Numbered from the stretch's first letter, positions 15,714 through 24,970 are shown. The stretch: DNA of 64,000 bases from Corynebacterium lactis RW2-5 (GCF_001274895.1 NZ_CP006841.1:1984001-2048000), one strand, 5' to 3'. Translations and numbers: made by a program. The notes: a model not told the origin generated them from the letters alone.

Positions 15714-17526
15714 GGGCGGGCTCGCTGGTACTCGGCGCAGTAGGCAGCTTCGGCGCATCAAATGTAGTGCGCTGGAGGTACTCCCCCTTCTTACCGATGT
15801 TGAAGCTGGACACCGGACGGAAGTAGCCCATCACGCGAGTCCACACCTCTGAGTCTTCCCCGCAGGTCGGGCAGTGGAAATGCTCGCCGGAGACGTAGCC
15901 GTGGGTCGGGCAGATGGAAAACGTCGGCGTGACCGTGAGATACGGCAGGCGATGGGTCGCAAGCGCGCGGCGAACTAGAGCCTTGCAGGAGGCGCCGTCG
16001 GAAAGCGAGGCCCCCAGGTAGAGGTGCAGCACGGTGCCGCCGGTGTAGAGAGTCTGCAACTCGTCCTGGGAGTCCAGCGCCTCGAAGGGGTCGTCCGTGT
16101 AGTCGACGGGCAGCTGAGTGGAGTTGGTGTAGTAGGGATTTTCCTCCGTGCCAGCCTGCACAATGTCCGGGAACTGGGCGCGGTCAGTCTTCGCGAACCT
16201 GTAGGTCGCGCCCTCGGCCGGTGTGGCCTCCAGGTTGTACATGTGGCCGGTGGTCTCCTGGATTTCCACCAGACGGGCTCGGATGTGGTCGAGGACTCGG
16301 TGTGCCATCGCCTCGCCGTCGACGCTGGCCAGGTCGAAAGCATCGGAGGTGAAGTTACGGACCATCTCGTTGCCGCCGTTGACGCCGATTGTGGAGAAGT
16401 GATTGTCAAAAGACTCCATCCAGCGCTTCGAATACGGGTACAGTCCGGCCTCCATAAACTGATCCACCGCGGCGCGGCGGCGCTCCAAGGTATCGGAGGC
16501 CAGGTCAATCAGGCCGTCCAGCTCGGCGATTAGCCCGTCGAAGTCGCCCTTGTGCAGGTAGCCGAGTCTGGCAAGGTTGATGGTCACCACACCGATGGAA
16601 CCGGTCTGCTCCGCCGAGCCAAACAGGCCATTGCCGCGCTTTTCCAACTCACGCAGGTCCAACTGCAGCCTGCAGCACATCGAACGAATTTGGCCCGGAT
16701 TGAGATCCGAGTTGATGAAGTTCTGGAAATACGGCAGCCCATACTTCGCGGTCATGGTGAAGATGTCGTCGGCAAGCGGGCTGTCCCAGGCGAAGTCTTC
16801 AGTGATGTTGTAGGTGGGGATGGGGAAAGTGAAGACGCGGCCGTCGGTGTCGCCGGCGCTCATCACGTCAATGAAGGCGCGGTTGATCACGGCCATCTCG
16901 GCAGCGAGGTCGCCGTAGGTGAAGTCGCAGACCTCCTCGCCGATAAGTGGATACTGGTCGGCGAGGTCCTCCGGGCAGGTGATGTCGAAGGTCAGGTTGG
17001 TAAACGGGGTCTGCGAGCCCCAACGGCTCGAGGCGTTGAGGGAGAAAACCATCTCCTGTATGCACTGGCGAACCTCGTCGAAGGTCATGTGGTCCAGGCG
17101 CACGAACGGGGCCATGTAGGTATCGAAGGAGGAAAACGCCTGCGCACCGGCCCACTCGTTCTGCAGCGTGCCCAGGAAATTGACGATCTGCCCGCATGCC
17201 GACGACATGTGCCTCGGCGGCGCCGAGTTCACTGCGTTGGCGACACCGGAGAAGCCCTGCTCCAGCAGCTGGCGCAGCGACCATCCGGCGCAGTAGCCGC
17301 CGAGAACGTCGAGGTCATGGATATGAATAGCACCTTGCTTGTGTGCTTCGGCTGCCTGGGCCGTGAAGACTTCGCTGAGCCAGTAGTTGGCAATCACCTT
17401 TCCAGCCACGTTGAGAACGAGGCCGCCGTAGGAGAAGTCCTGGTTGGCGTTGGCGTTCACACGCCAGTCGCTGCGGTCCAAGTATTCGCTAACACTCGCA
17501 ATGGGGTCAACTGTAATACCGCTCAT
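15706..17526 (-). CDS. nrdD: Anaerobic (class III) ribonucleoside-triphosphate reductase
   Basis: 606 aa glycyl-radical enzyme reducing NTPs to dNTPs without oxygen. Signatures: NANANQDFSYGGL near the N-terminus, ANYWL, IHIHDLD, a C-terminal zinc site CPTHGY...HCPTCG (C-x2-H and C-x2-C ligands, about residues 557-576), and the glycyl-radical loop RVMGYFRPV (Gly about 584). No N-terminal ATP-cone is present; the protein starts directly in the catalytic barrel, so dATP overall-activity control of the cone type should be missing. Followed by nrdG. Its presence in a corynebacterium points to anaerobic growth or survival. Confidence 0.95.
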   Translation of the reverse strand: MSGITVDPIASVSEYLDRSDWRVNANANQDFSYGGLVLNVAGKVIANYWLSEVFTAQAAEAHKQGAIHIHDLDVLGGYCAGWSLRQLLEQGFSGVANAVNSAPPRHMSSACGQIVNFLGTLQNEWAGAQAFSSFDTYMAPFVRLDHMTFDEVRQCIQEMVFSLNASSRWGSQTPFTNLTFDITCPEDLADQYPLIGEEVCDFTYGDLAAEMAVINRAFIDVMSAGDTDGRVFTFPIPTYNITEDFAWDSPLADDIFTMTAKYGLPYFQNFINSDLNPGQIRSMCCRLQLDLRELEKRGNGLFGSAEQTGSIGVVTINLARLGYLHKGDFDGLIAELDGLIDLASDTLERRRAAVDQFMEAGLYPYSKRWMESFDNHFSTIGVNGGNEMVRNFTSDAFDLASVDGEAMAHRVLDHIRARLVEIQETTGHMYNLEATPAEGATYRFAKTDRAQFPDIVQAGTEENPYYTNSTQLPVDYTDDPFEALDSQDELQTLYTGGTVLHLYLGASLSDGASCKALVRRALATHRLPYLTVTPTFSICPTHGYVSGEHFHCPTCGEDSEVWTRVMGYFRPVSSFNIGKKGEYLQRTTFDAPKLPTAPSTSEPAHA

Positions 17527-17824
17527 AATCGCTGACCGTACTCCCCCAAATCACAGGCGTGTAAGTCCCCGCGATGGTGAGAAATATCACCGCTGGCCAC
17601 CAGATACGGAAGGTTGGGGAGACTCTCGATCTACATCTAGTGGCTCGCTGGGGCGGCCCCTCCGGATTCACACCCGTATGTTGTGTTCTATTCGTCACTA
17701 CCTACATACGGACTTTTTCGGCCGGTTCCCTCAAAAGTCCGCCTGTTGACAGCCGAGCCCATCTATCCCCAGCTGGTGTTTCTCCCCTGGAGGCCTCGCG
17801 CTAGCTGGCGCTAGATTCAGCAGC
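17527..17824 (-). promoter_or_regulatory. Structured upstream region of nrdD
   Basis: 298 bp between nrdD (minus) and the HNH gene (plus). It contains a perfect hairpin CGGACTTTT (17709-17717) / AAAAGTCCG (17733-17741) with a 15-nt loop, a second helix pairing ATACGG with CCGTAT around a G/C-rich internal part, and GGTGA/TCACC just before the nrdD start. Fragments resemble parts of the cobalamin riboswitch (AGGGAA, GTGTGAATCC, GCCCC), but the B12 box is not seen. No NrdR box was found. Function unknown. Confidence 0.4.
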
Positions 17825-19006
17825 ATGTCACTTCTCGGAACCATCGCCTCCCTGGCTACGCGTGGGATGAACCTGTTGGAGGAACTCCACTCCGCACGCC
17901 CTACCGGCCGCGAGGCGACGACTGAGCTTGCCGAAAAACTGGGGGTTGACCCCAACCGGCTCAAATCCCTCCTGCGCGTCGCCGACCACTATCTCTCCCC
18001 CGCAGAGTCCGCCGCCGACACGCAAGCCCGTATGGAGGCCACCGCCCTCGCCCGGAAGTACCAACTAAGCCTCGACAAGTGCGTCCTCATCGACAAGCGA
18101 AGCCGCCAAGCCAACAACGAAGACATCCACGACGAACTGCGGTTGTCCTTCGTCGAGGCGGCCAAGAACGCCACATACGAGCAGCTAGACACCCACATGC
18201 GGCACACCCTCGCCGAGCTCAATTCCGAAGCCGAGCCGCCCCAGCACATCCGCGCCCGCTTCTCCCGGAAAATCGACATCCAGGGGATGAAGCATCTCCA
18301 CATCACGGGGCCGGCGCAGATGCTCGACAACCTCATCGCACCGTTGACGGTTCGCGCCGCGGAAATCCGGAAGGCCCATCCGGAATTCACCCACGACCGC
18401 TGCACAGGCCAAGCCCTCACGGAGAGACTGCAACTTGCGCAGCCGGCAACCGCCGTCGATAAGCTCGATGAGATGCGCTACCAGCCCGCCATCATCATCA
18501 CTGCGCAGGACATCGCGGATTACAGCCCACGATATGCCACCACCACCAACGGTTCTGCGCTTCCTCCCGAGGTGTTCATCAACTCTCTACTCGCCGACAC
18601 CGGCTGGGCCGTGCTTTACGACGAAAACAACCGCCTAACGGGCTTATTCCCGATACATAATCCGCGGCTGGCAACGCAAGAGCAACGCATTGCCATGCTG
18701 ATTGATAACCCAATCTGCTCATGGCCCGGCTGTACCCGTCCCGCTCACTCCGGGCAAGCGCACCACCTGGTAGCGCACAAGCACGGCGGCGCTACCTCGC
18801 TTGAGAATATGACGATGGTCTGTCGCGAGCACAACGCCCTCAACGATGACGACAGGCAGGGAATCCACGGCCACCTGGAGAGAATCCCTACATCCGGATA
18901 TGTTCAATGGAGGCCCCCAAGCAAGCACGAACCTCCGCAATTCAATACGGCATTCGTGACCGCGATGGGCGGAAGATCGTACGCCGCCTACAGATCGGGC
19001 AGCTAG
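17825..19006 (+). CDS. HNH endonuclease domain protein (DUF222-like)
   Basis: 393 aa. The N-terminal part is mainly helical and of the kind found in the many actinobacterial DUF222/HNH proteins. The C-terminal HNH finger is CSWPGCTRPAHSGQAHHLVAHKHGGATSLENMTMVCREHN (about residues 298-337): Cys-x4-Cys zinc pair, HH catalytic site and terminal H-N. These proteins are abundant in corynebacteria and of unknown role; a link to mobile elements has been assumed. A second, more diverged member lies at 59788. Confidence 0.82.
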   Translation: MSLLGTIASLATRGMNLLEELHSARPTGREATTELAEKLGVDPNRLKSLLRVADHYLSPAESAADTQARMEATALARKYQLSLDKCVLIDKRSRQANNEDIHDELRLSFVEAAKNATYEQLDTHMRHTLAELNSEAEPPQHIRARFSRKIDIQGMKHLHITGPAQMLDNLIAPLTVRAAEIRKAHPEFTHDRCTGQALTERLQLAQPATAVDKLDEMRYQPAIIITAQDIADYSPRYATTTNGSALPPEVFINSLLADTGWAVLYDENNRLTGLFPIHNPRLATQEQRIAMLIDNPICSWPGCTRPAHSGQAHHLVAHKHGGATSLENMTMVCREHNALNDDDRQGIHGHLERIPTSGYVQWRPPSKHEPPQFNTAFVTAMGGRSYAAYRSGS

Positions 19007-19018
19007 TTTTACGCGCAG

Positions 19019-19058
19019 AAAACCCGTCCTAGCAATTGGGCTAGAACGGGATTTTCGT
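19019..19058. terminator. Bidirectional terminator between HNH gene and glyA
   Basis: CCCGTCCTAGC and GCTAGAACGGG pair (one mismatch) around a short loop, with A-rich sequence on one side and ATTTTCG on the other, so it can serve both convergent genes. Confidence 0.8.
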
Positions 19059-19074
19059 GCTGCGTTCAGATCGG

Positions 19075-20376
19075 TTACAGGATGTTCCAGTCCTCGAGAC
19101 CGTCGTAAAGCGGGAACTCCTGGGCAATCTTGGAAACACGAGCGCGCAGCGACTCAACATCCGCGTTCTTACCGTTTGCCAGCGCGGTACCGATGATGTC
19201 AGCAACCTCAGTGAAGGCCTTCTCGTCCAGGCCGCGAGTGGCCAGGGCCGGGGTACCGATACGCAGGCCGGAAGTTACCATCGGCGGGCGGGGGTCAAAC
19301 GGAACAGCATTGCGGTTGACGGTGATGCCAACCTCGTGCAGCAGATCCTCCGCCTCCTGGCCGTTCATCTCGGAGTTACGCAGGTCCACCAGCACCAGGT
19401 GGACATCGGTGCCACCGGTCAGGACGTCTACACCGGCAGCGGTGCAATCTGCGGCAGTGAGTCGCTCGGCGAGGATGCGAGCGCCAGCGAGGGTGCGCTC
19501 TTGGCGCTCCTTGAACTCTTCGGTGCCGGCAATCTTCAGGGCCGCGGCCTTACCTGCGATGGCATGCATCAGCGGTCCGCCCTGCTGGCCCGGGAACACA
19601 GCCGAGTTGATCTTCTTCGCGTACTCCTGCTTGGCCAGAATCATGCCGGAGCGCGGACCACCCAGGGTCTTATGGACGGTGGTGGAGACAACGTCGGAGT
19701 GCGGCACCGGAGACGGGTGCAGGCCGGCAGCGACGAGACCTGCAAAGTGGGCCATGTCGGTCCAGAGCTTGGCACCAACCTCATCGGCTATAGAACGGAA
19801 GGCCTCGAAGTCCAGGTGGCGCGGGTACGCCGACCAGCCCGCGATGAGAACATCCGGCTTTTCAACCAGCGCCTGCTCGCGGACCTTGTCCATGTCGATG
19901 CGCATGGTGTCCTTGTCGACTCCGTATGCGGCGACGTGGTAGAGCTTGCCGGAGAAGTTCAGCTTCATGCCGTGGGTCAGGTGTCCGCCGTGAGCCAGGT
20001 CGAGGCCCATAATCTTGTCGCCGGCGTTAATCAGCGAGTGCAGGACAGCAGCGTTGGCTTGTGCTCCCGCGTGTGGCTGCACGTTGGCGAACTCCGCACC
20101 GAAGAGTTCCTTGGCACGGTTGCGGGCCAGGTCTTCGACGGCGTCAACGAATTCGCAGCCGCCGTAGTAACGACGACCGGGGTAGCCTTCTGCATATTTG
20201 TTGGTGAGTACGGAGCCCTGAGCCTGCAGGACAGCGCGGGGAACAAAGTTTTCGCTGGCGATCATTTCCAGCGTGTCGCGCTGGCGAGAGAGTTCCCCAT
20301 CCATCGCCTTGGCGAGTTCGGGATCAAGTTCACGCAGCGACTGGTAGCGGACATCGTTATTGGTAGACCCGGTCAT
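19075..20376 (-). CDS. glyA: Serine hydroxymethyltransferase
   Basis: 433 aa PLP enzyme interconverting serine and glycine with tetrahydrofolate; the main source of one-carbon units. Conserved blocks: [33 protein letters not shown] (about 41-73), [23 protein letters not shown] (about 207-218) and the PLP-lysine segment [14 protein letters not shown] with Lys236. Length is typical. GAAAGG lies about 15 nt before the ATG. In M. tuberculosis glyA1 is next to coaA, as here. Confidence 0.97.
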   Translation of the reverse strand: MTGSTNNDVRYQSLRELDPELAKAMDGELSRQRDTLEMIASENFVPRAVLQAQGSVLTNKYAEGYPGRRYYGGCEFVDAVEDLARNRAKELFGAEFANVQPHAGAQANAAVLHSLINAGDKIMGLDLAHGGHLTHGMKLNFSGKLYHVAAYGVDKDTMRIDMDKVREQALVEKPDVLIAGWSAYPRHLDFEAFRSIADEVGAKLWTDMAHFAGLVAAGLHPSPVPHSDVVSTTVHKTLGGPRSGMILAKQEYAKKINSAVFPGQQGGPLMHAIAGKAAALKIAGTEEFKERQERTLAGARILAERLTAADCTAAGVDVLTGGTDVHLVLVDLRNSEMNGQEAEDLLHEVGITVNRNAVPFDPRPPMVTSGLRIGTPALATRGLDEKAFTEVADIIGTALANGKNADVESLRARVSKIAQEFPLYDGLEDWNIL

Positions 20377-20523
20377 GAGTAGGTTTTCGACCTTTCAATA
20401 AAACTTCAATGTCACAGGACATGCTAGCCCCTGGCCCGGAAAACCCCTAAAGCACCGCCCCGCCGCACTCCCCCAACACGCCCTATTTGCAGTTACCCCT
20501 ATGACACTTGGCACAATAAAAGT

Positions 20524-21459
20524 ATGACGCGCGCTACATCTCCCAGCCCTTACCTTGAATTCAAGCGTGAGCAGTGGCGCGAAATGCGTAAAAATATGCC
20601 GCTGGTTCTGTCCGCGCAGGAGGCTGAGCGGCTCTCCGGTATCGGCGAAAACATTGACCTTCAGGAGGTCGCGGACGTCTATCTTCCGCTTTCGCGTCTA
20701 ATTCACATGCGGGTGGCTGCTCACCGGGAGCTCAATGCGACGACTTCCAGCTTCCTCGGGGAAGGCCCCGAGCGTGGCATGCGGGTTCCCTTCATTATTG
20801 GTGTGGCCGGTTCGGTTGCGGTCGGCAAGTCCACGACTGCCCGTCTGTTGCAAGTTCTACTCGAGCGCTGGGATACAAATCCCCGGGTGGACCTGGTGAC
20901 CACCGACGGTTTCCTCTATCCTTCCGCGGAGCTCCACGCCCGCGGAATCATGCAGCGAAAGGGATACCCGGAGTCCTATGACCAGCGTGCGCTCATGAAA
21001 TTCGTCACCGCGGTCAAGTCCGGCGCGCGCCACGTCAAGGCCCCGGTGTATTCGCACACACTCTACGACCGCGTCCCTGACGAGTTCATTGAGGTCGACC
21101 AGCCAGACATTCTCATCCTCGAGGGCCTGAACGTTCTCCAGACCGGCCCGACCCTGATGGTTTCTGACCTCTTCGACTTCAGCGTCTACGTCGATGCTTC
21201 CCGCGCCGACATCGAGCGCTGGTACATCGACCGTTTCCTCCGCCTGCGCCAGACCGCCTTCCGGGCTCCCGGCGCGCACTTCGCCGAGTACGCCACGCTT
21301 GACGACGCTGCCGCCGCCGAAGAGGCTCGCCGTATCTGGCAGCAGGTCAACCTGCCGAACCTCACCGAAAACATCCTGCCGACGCGCGTGCGTGCCTCTC
21401 TGGTTCTGACGAAGTCACGCGATCATAAGGTCAGCCGCGTGCGGATGCGCAAGCTCTAG
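20524..21459 (+). CDS. coaA: Type I pantothenate kinase
   Basis: 311 aa, the first step of CoA synthesis. P-loop [15 protein letters not shown] at about residues 98-112, then [31 protein letters not shown] and [31 protein letters not shown]; all are typical of bacterial type I enzymes. ATG 20524 has no Shine-Dalgarno; CACAAT at 20512-20517 ends 6 nt before it, so a leaderless mRNA is likely. Divergent from glyA. Confidence 0.96.
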   Translation: MTRATSPSPYLEFKREQWREMRKNMPLVLSAQEAERLSGIGENIDLQEVADVYLPLSRLIHMRVAAHRELNATTSSFLGEGPERGMRVPFIIGVAGSVAVGKSTTARLLQVLLERWDTNPRVDLVTTDGFLYPSAELHARGIMQRKGYPESYDQRALMKFVTAVKSGARHVKAPVYSHTLYDRVPDEFIEVDQPDILILEGLNVLQTGPTLMVSDLFDFSVYVDASRADIERWYIDRFLRLRQTAFRAPGAHFAEYATLDDAAAAEEARRIWQQVNLPNLTENILPTRVRASLVLTKSRDHKVSRVRMRKL

Positions 21460-21462
21460 GGT

Positions 21463-22266
21463 TTACTTGCCAAAACGCCGGGAGCGCTGAGAGTAGTCGC
21501 GCAGTGCGCGCAGGAAGTCGATTCTGCGGAATTCCGGCCAGTAGGTGTCGGTGAACCAAATCTCGGAGTACGCCGACTGCCAGAGCAGGAAACCGGATAG
21601 GCGCTGCTCGCCGGAAGTCCGTATGACGAGGTCTGGGTCTGGTTGTCCGGATGTATACAGCCTGCGGGAGATCGCGTCGGTGGTAATGAGCTGTTCGATT
21701 TCTGCAGCGTCCGCGCCGTCAGCCGCCGCCTCCCGGACGATTTTGCGAACCGCGTCCACAATCTCCTGGCGGCCGCCGTAACCGACGGCAATATTGACCT
21801 GAATTCCCGCATTCTCGGAGGTCAGTTCCTCGTCGCTGCGCAGACGTCGCGCCATCGAATCCGGCAATAGCTCCAGGTGTCCGACCATTCGCAGGCGCAC
21901 GTCGTAAGGCGAATGGGCCAGCTCGTCGACGACATCGGCGATGATGTCGAACAGGAGGTTCAGCTCCTCCGGCTCCCGGCCGAGGTTTTCCGTCGACAGC
22001 AGGTAGATGGTGACCAGGTCAATCTCCTGCTCAGCGCACCACCCGACAAACTCTGCAATCTTGCGAGATCCCACGCGGTGCCCGTGGCTGACATCCGTGA
22101 ATCCAGCTTCGCGCGCCCAGCGCCGATTGCCGTCGGCCATGACAGCGACGTGCTTCGGGCGGGGCTTTCCCTCCAACTCCTGCGCGAGCTTGCGCTCGTA
22201 AATCGGGTACGCAAGTCGCCGGAGGGAGGATGGCTGGACGTCTTTCACAGTTGTAACAATACCCAA
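21463..22266 (-). CDS. uppS: Short-chain cis-prenyl diphosphate synthase (Z-FPP synthase, Rv1086-like)
   Basis: 267 aa from TTG 22266, or 261 aa from GTG 22248, which aligns better with the relative I remember. The cis-prenyltransferase motifs are complete: HVAVMADGNRRWAR (catalytic Asp), YLLSTENLGR, GYGGRQEIVDAV, and DLVIRTSGEQRLSGFLLWQSAYSEIWFTDTYWPEFRRIDFLRALRDY. The YLLSTENL variant and the short N-terminus resemble Rv1086, which makes omega,E,Z-farnesyl diphosphate used to build decaprenyl phosphate, rather than Rv2361c. Location near coaA and glyA also matches Rv1086. Convergent with coaA. Confidence 0.88.
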   Translation of the reverse strand: MGIVTTVKDVQPSSLRRLAYPIYERKLAQELEGKPRPKHVAVMADGNRRWAREAGFTDVSHGHRVGSRKIAEFVGWCAEQEIDLVTIYLLSTENLGREPEELNLLFDIIADVVDELAHSPYDVRLRMVGHLELLPDSMARRLRSDEELTSENAGIQVNIAVGYGGRQEIVDAVRKIVREAAADGADAAEIEQLITTDAISRRLYTSGQPDPDLVIRTSGEQRLSGFLLWQSAYSEIWFTDTYWPEFRRIDFLRALRDYSQRSRRFGK

Positions 22267-22308
22267 TGGCCTACGGCGGGCTTCGCTTTAGTGGGATTTG
22301 TCGTCGCT

Positions 22309-23400
22309 CTACATACGGGCTTTACGACGCGCGGCAACTGCGTCGGCAAGCTTACGCAGCAGCGCGTCGGTGGTACCCCAGTCCATGCAGGCGTCGGTGA
22401 CGGACTTGCCGTAGACGAGCCCGTTGCGGCCGTCGGTGATTTTCTGCGCTCCGGCCTCGATAAAGGATTCCATCATGATGCCGGTGATGCGGTCGTCCCC
22501 ACCGGAGATCATGTCGGCAATTTCGCCGACCACTTCCGCCTGGCGCACCTCTGACTTCCCGGAGTTAGCGTGCGAGGCATCGACCATGATACTGACCGCC
22601 TGGTCGGCCTTTTCCAGGCGCTGCGCGGCGTCGGCAAGCGAGGCGTCGTCCCAGTTCGGGCCGGCGGTGCCGCCGCGCAAGATGATGTGGCAGTTCTGGT
22701 TGCCTGCGGTCTCGACGACGGATGCACGACCCTGGTCGTTCATGCCGAAAAAGAAGTGCGGGTTGGCGGCGGAGACCAGTGAGTCAACGGCGACCTGAAC
22801 GTTGCCGTCGGTGCCGTTTTTGAAGCCAATCGGCATGGAAAGTCCGGATGCTAGCTGGCGGTGCACCTGCGACTCGGTAGTACGGGCGCCGATAGCTCCC
22901 CAGGAGACTGCGTCGGCGATGTACTGCGGGCTGTTCGGCTCGAGGAACTCGGCGCCTGCGGGCAGGCCGGTGCGCAAAACCTCGATGAGCACCTCACGGG
23001 CCATGTGCAGGCCCTTGTTGATCTTGTAGGAGCCATCGAGGTCCGGGTCGTTGATGAGCCCCTTCCAGCCGACGGTCGTGCGCGGCTTTTCGAAGTAGAC
23101 GCGCATAACGACGAGCAGATCCTCGGCGAGCTCGTCGGCCGTGGCCTTCAGGCGGCGCGCGTAATCGATGGCGGCCTCCGGGTCATGAATGGAGCAAGGG
23201 CCGACGACGACTATAAGGCGGTCATCTTCACCGGAGACGACGCGGGCGACGTCCAGGCGAGATCGCTCAACTTCGCTAACCAAGTCCGGAGTCAGCGGCT
23301 GTTTTTCCATGACCTCCTCCGGGGAGGGGAGGTCATGGAAGGCTACGACGCGGCGATTCGCGGTCGATGCGGGGGCTTCGAGGGAGGTGGGAGGAGTCAT
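22309..23400 (-). CDS. aroG: 3-deoxy-7-phosphoheptulonate (DAHP) synthase, class I
   Basis: 363 aa, first committed enzyme of aromatic amino acid synthesis (PEP + erythrose 4-phosphate). Class I blocks: VVVGPCSIHDPEAAIDYA, VMRVYFEKPRTTVGWKGLINDPDLDGSYKINKGL, WGAIGARTTESQVHRQLASGLSMPIGFKNGTDGN, HIILRGGTAGPNWD and MVDASHANSGK. These match the E. coli AroF/G/H group, whose members are feedback-regulated by single amino acids. AGGAAAG and GAAAGG lie 12-25 nt before the ATG. The 5' leader carries a full attenuator with an aromatic-rich leader peptide (see separate entries). Symbol could equally be aroF by corynebacterial naming. Confidence 0.95.
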   Translation of the reverse strand: MTPPTSLEAPASTANRRVVAFHDLPSPEEVMEKQPLTPDLVSEVERSRLDVARVVSGEDDRLIVVVGPCSIHDPEAAIDYARRLKATADELAEDLLVVMRVYFEKPRTTVGWKGLINDPDLDGSYKINKGLHMAREVLIEVLRTGLPAGAEFLEPNSPQYIADAVSWGAIGARTTESQVHRQLASGLSMPIGFKNGTDGNVQVAVDSLVSAANPHFFFGMNDQGRASVVETAGNQNCHIILRGGTAGPNWDDASLADAAQRLEKADQAVSIMVDASHANSGKSEVRQAEVVGEIADMISGGDDRITGIMMESFIEAGAQKITDGRNGLVYGKSVTDACMDWGTTDALLRKLADAVAARRKARM

Positions 23401-23483
23401 GAGGGGGTGAGGCCTTTCTTTCCTAAAGAGCGTTCTGTTGCGGGGTTTTCACTGTGGTGGGGCGAACGGGGATTCTAGATACG

Positions 23484-23520
23484 ACAAAAGGCAGCCGCCC
23501 CGTGGTGGGGCTGCTGCCTT
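23484..23520 (-). terminator. Intrinsic terminator in the aroG leader (attenuator)
   Basis: Minus strand: AAGGCAGC-A-GCCCC, loop ACCAC, GGGGC-G-GCTGCCTTTT. The stem is 13 bp with one mismatch and runs into TTTTG. It lies 84 bp upstream of the aroG start and downstream of the leader peptide, where termination would stop aroG transcription. Confidence 0.88.
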
Positions 23521-23521
23521 C

Positions 23522-23590
23522 GGCTCCGGTATTTGGGGGTGATGTGACGATGTCACCCCGTGAGACTAGGTCTGTCTAGTCACCGGAGCC
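23522..23590 (-). promoter_or_regulatory. Three-helix fold of the aroG leader RNA
   Basis: On the minus strand GGCTCCGGT (23590-23582) pairs perfectly with ACCGGAGCC (23530-23522), closing a junction with two perfect hairpins: GACTAG-ACAGAC-CTAGTC (23581-23564) and GGGGTGA...TCACCCC (23559-23536). The 5' arm of the closing helix lies inside the leader ORF just after the aromatic codons, so a ribosome stalled on those codons would mask it. The exact antiterminator pairing is not resolved. Confidence 0.75.
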
Positions 23591-23619
23591 TTCGCAAAAT
23601 AAAATCGCCACATACGCAT
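23566..23619 (-). CDS. aroG leader peptide rich in aromatic residues
   Basis: A 17-codon frame reading MRMWRFYFAKAPVTRQT, stop TAG at 23568-23566. It has AGGA 8 nt upstream of ATG 23619; a second ATG at 23613 would give 15 aa. Four of five consecutive codons are TGG, TTT, TAT, TTT around one CGA. A possible promoter precedes it (TTGGCA at 23668-23663, 16 bp, TAATTA at 23646-23641 on the minus strand). Position, length, codon content and the terminator between it and aroG fit a ribosome-mediated transcription attenuator. Confidence 0.85.
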   Translation of the reverse strand: MRMWRFYFAKAPVTRQT

Positions 23620-23710
23620 AGATGGAATCCTACAACGAAATAATTATTCCCGCAATTCGAACTGCCAATCCCACTATGTGGACACCTCCCAGGTGCCCGC
23701 GATCCGCGGC

Positions 23711-24028
23711 CTACTCCGCTTCCCGACGCGCCTCTTCCTCGGCCATCGCTCGGTCAACCGCGGCCGAGTCAAACGGATCCATACCGTGAGCCTCGGCGAA
23801 CTTGCGGCGCGCCGCCATCCGCTTTGCGCGACGGGATAAGTCCCAGCCCAGAGCCAGGATGATGATGAGCAAGATAACGATAATCAGCAGCCCGACCGGC
23901 GAGGCCTTGCCGAAATCCGCACCCATAGGTCCGGATGGGTTCTGGGCCAGGATTACATCGGCGCCGATCACGTGTGCATTGGCGGCTAGGGCGCTGAAAC
24001 TTTCAATCATGCCCCCTAGCTTAGCCAC
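23711..24028 (-). CDS. Small single-pass membrane protein next to mca
   Basis: 105 aa from GTG 24028 (GGAG 12 nt upstream) or 99 aa from ATG 24010. A single strong membrane helix, VGLLIIVILLIIILALGWDL (about residues 45-64 of the longer form), is followed by a basic stretch SRRAKRMAARRKFAEAHG and an acidic, Ala/Glu-rich C-terminus. An uncharacterised small membrane protein (Rv1083) sits beside mca in M. tuberculosis; this is probably its counterpart. It is 9 bp downstream of mca, so the two are likely co-transcribed. No function known. Confidence 0.75.
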   Translation of the reverse strand: MAKLGGMIESFSALAANAHVIGADVILAQNPSGPMGADFGKASPVGLLIIVILLIIILALGWDLSRRAKRMAARRKFAEAHGMDPFDSAAVDRAMAEEEARREAE

Positions 24029-24037
24029 TATCGTCGA

Positions 24038-24907
24038 CTACTCCGCATTCGGATCGATTCCGGCAAAAAGGTCCGTTTCCGGCAGCGATACCTGAACGCG
24101 AGTGCGCGCCAGTTCGAACTCCTCGGTCGGCCAGACTTCCTGCTGAATGGCCGTCGGCACCGCGAAGAAGGGACCATTCGGGTCAATCTGCGTGGCGTGC
24201 GCCCGGAGGGCATCGTCGCGCTGCGGGAAGTACTCGGCACACTCAACCTGCGTGGTCACGCGGGTCATAATGTCGCCCTTCTCCTTGGCCCAGCGACGAA
24301 ACGCCTCCCCCAGCGGGCTTTCCATATCACGGTCGGCGTAGTACTTCTCCAGAAACATCAGACGGGCCTTGATAAAGCCGTGCGTATAGTAGAGCTTCTT
24401 TATCTCCCAGGGCTTTCCCAACTCCGGGTACTTCTCCTGCCCGGTCTCGAGCCACGCTCGCATGGAGATAATATGCGTCATGATGTGGTCAGGATGGGGA
24501 TAGCCACCATTTTCGTCGTAGGCAATCAGGACGTGCGGCCTAAATTCCCGAATGGAGCGAATCAGGGGCTTCACTGCTTCTTCGACAGGCTGGCGAGCAA
24601 AGACCCCGTCGGCAAGCACCGGCACCGGGCGACCAGAGGGCAGCCCCGAGTCGACGAAACCCAGCCACTCGTGCTCGACACCGAGAATGCGGGCAGCCTC
24701 CGCCATCTCGCGGACGCGCACCTCGGCGATATTATCGCGAACCTCGGGGCGGTCCATGGCAGGATTGAGAATGCTTCCAGCCTCACCCCCGGTGCAAGTG
24801 ACCACCTTTACCCGGTACCCCTCGTCGACATAGCGAGCCATGGTCGCCGCCCCCTTGCTCGACTCGTCGTCGGGGTGTGCATGAACTGCCATAAGACGGA
24901 GAGCCAC
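24038..24907 (-). CDS. mca: Mycothiol S-conjugate amidase
   Basis: 289 aa zinc amidase that cleaves mycothiol S-conjugates so toxins leave as mercapturic acids. The N-terminal zinc motif is [43 protein letters not shown] (AHPDDE at about residues 10-15), with [14 protein letters not shown] supplying the third ligand. The [10 protein letters not shown] and [27 protein letters not shown] regions distinguish Mca from MshB. GTG 24907 is favoured because GGAAGGG lies 10 nt upstream. It implies a mycothiol-producing actinobacterium. Confidence 0.94.
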   Translation of the reverse strand: MALRLMAVHAHPDDESSKGAATMARYVDEGYRVKVVTCTGGEAGSILNPAMDRPEVRDNIAEVRVREMAEAARILGVEHEWLGFVDSGLPSGRPVPVLADGVFARQPVEEAVKPLIRSIREFRPHVLIAYDENGGYPHPDHIMTHIISMRAWLETGQEKYPELGKPWEIKKLYYTHGFIKARLMFLEKYYADRDMESPLGEAFRRWAKEKGDIMTRVTTQVECAEYFPQRDDALRAHATQIDPNGPFFAVPTAIQQEVWPTEEFELARTRVQVSLPETDLFAGIDPNAE

Positions 24908-24970
24908 GACGCCACATCCCTTCCTTTAACTCCACTTGCTTCAAAAGCAATAGTGCCACATCACATAACT

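Noticed and set aside
17527..17824. Cobalamin riboswitch before nrdD
   Set aside because: Only fragments match; the B12 box and the order of the conserved blocks do not. Reported only as an unassigned structured region.
19057..20382. 441-aa open frame antisense to glyA
   Set aside because: Shadow of a highly biased coding strand; no start signals or recognisable sequence, while glyA is fully conserved.
22900..23480. Alternative leader frame starting at a GTG inside the aroG leader hairpins (about 23553, minus)
   Set aside because: It reads MTSSHHPQIPEPKAAAPPRG with no aromatic run and no ribosome-binding site, so it was discarded in favour of the aromatic-rich ORF upstream.
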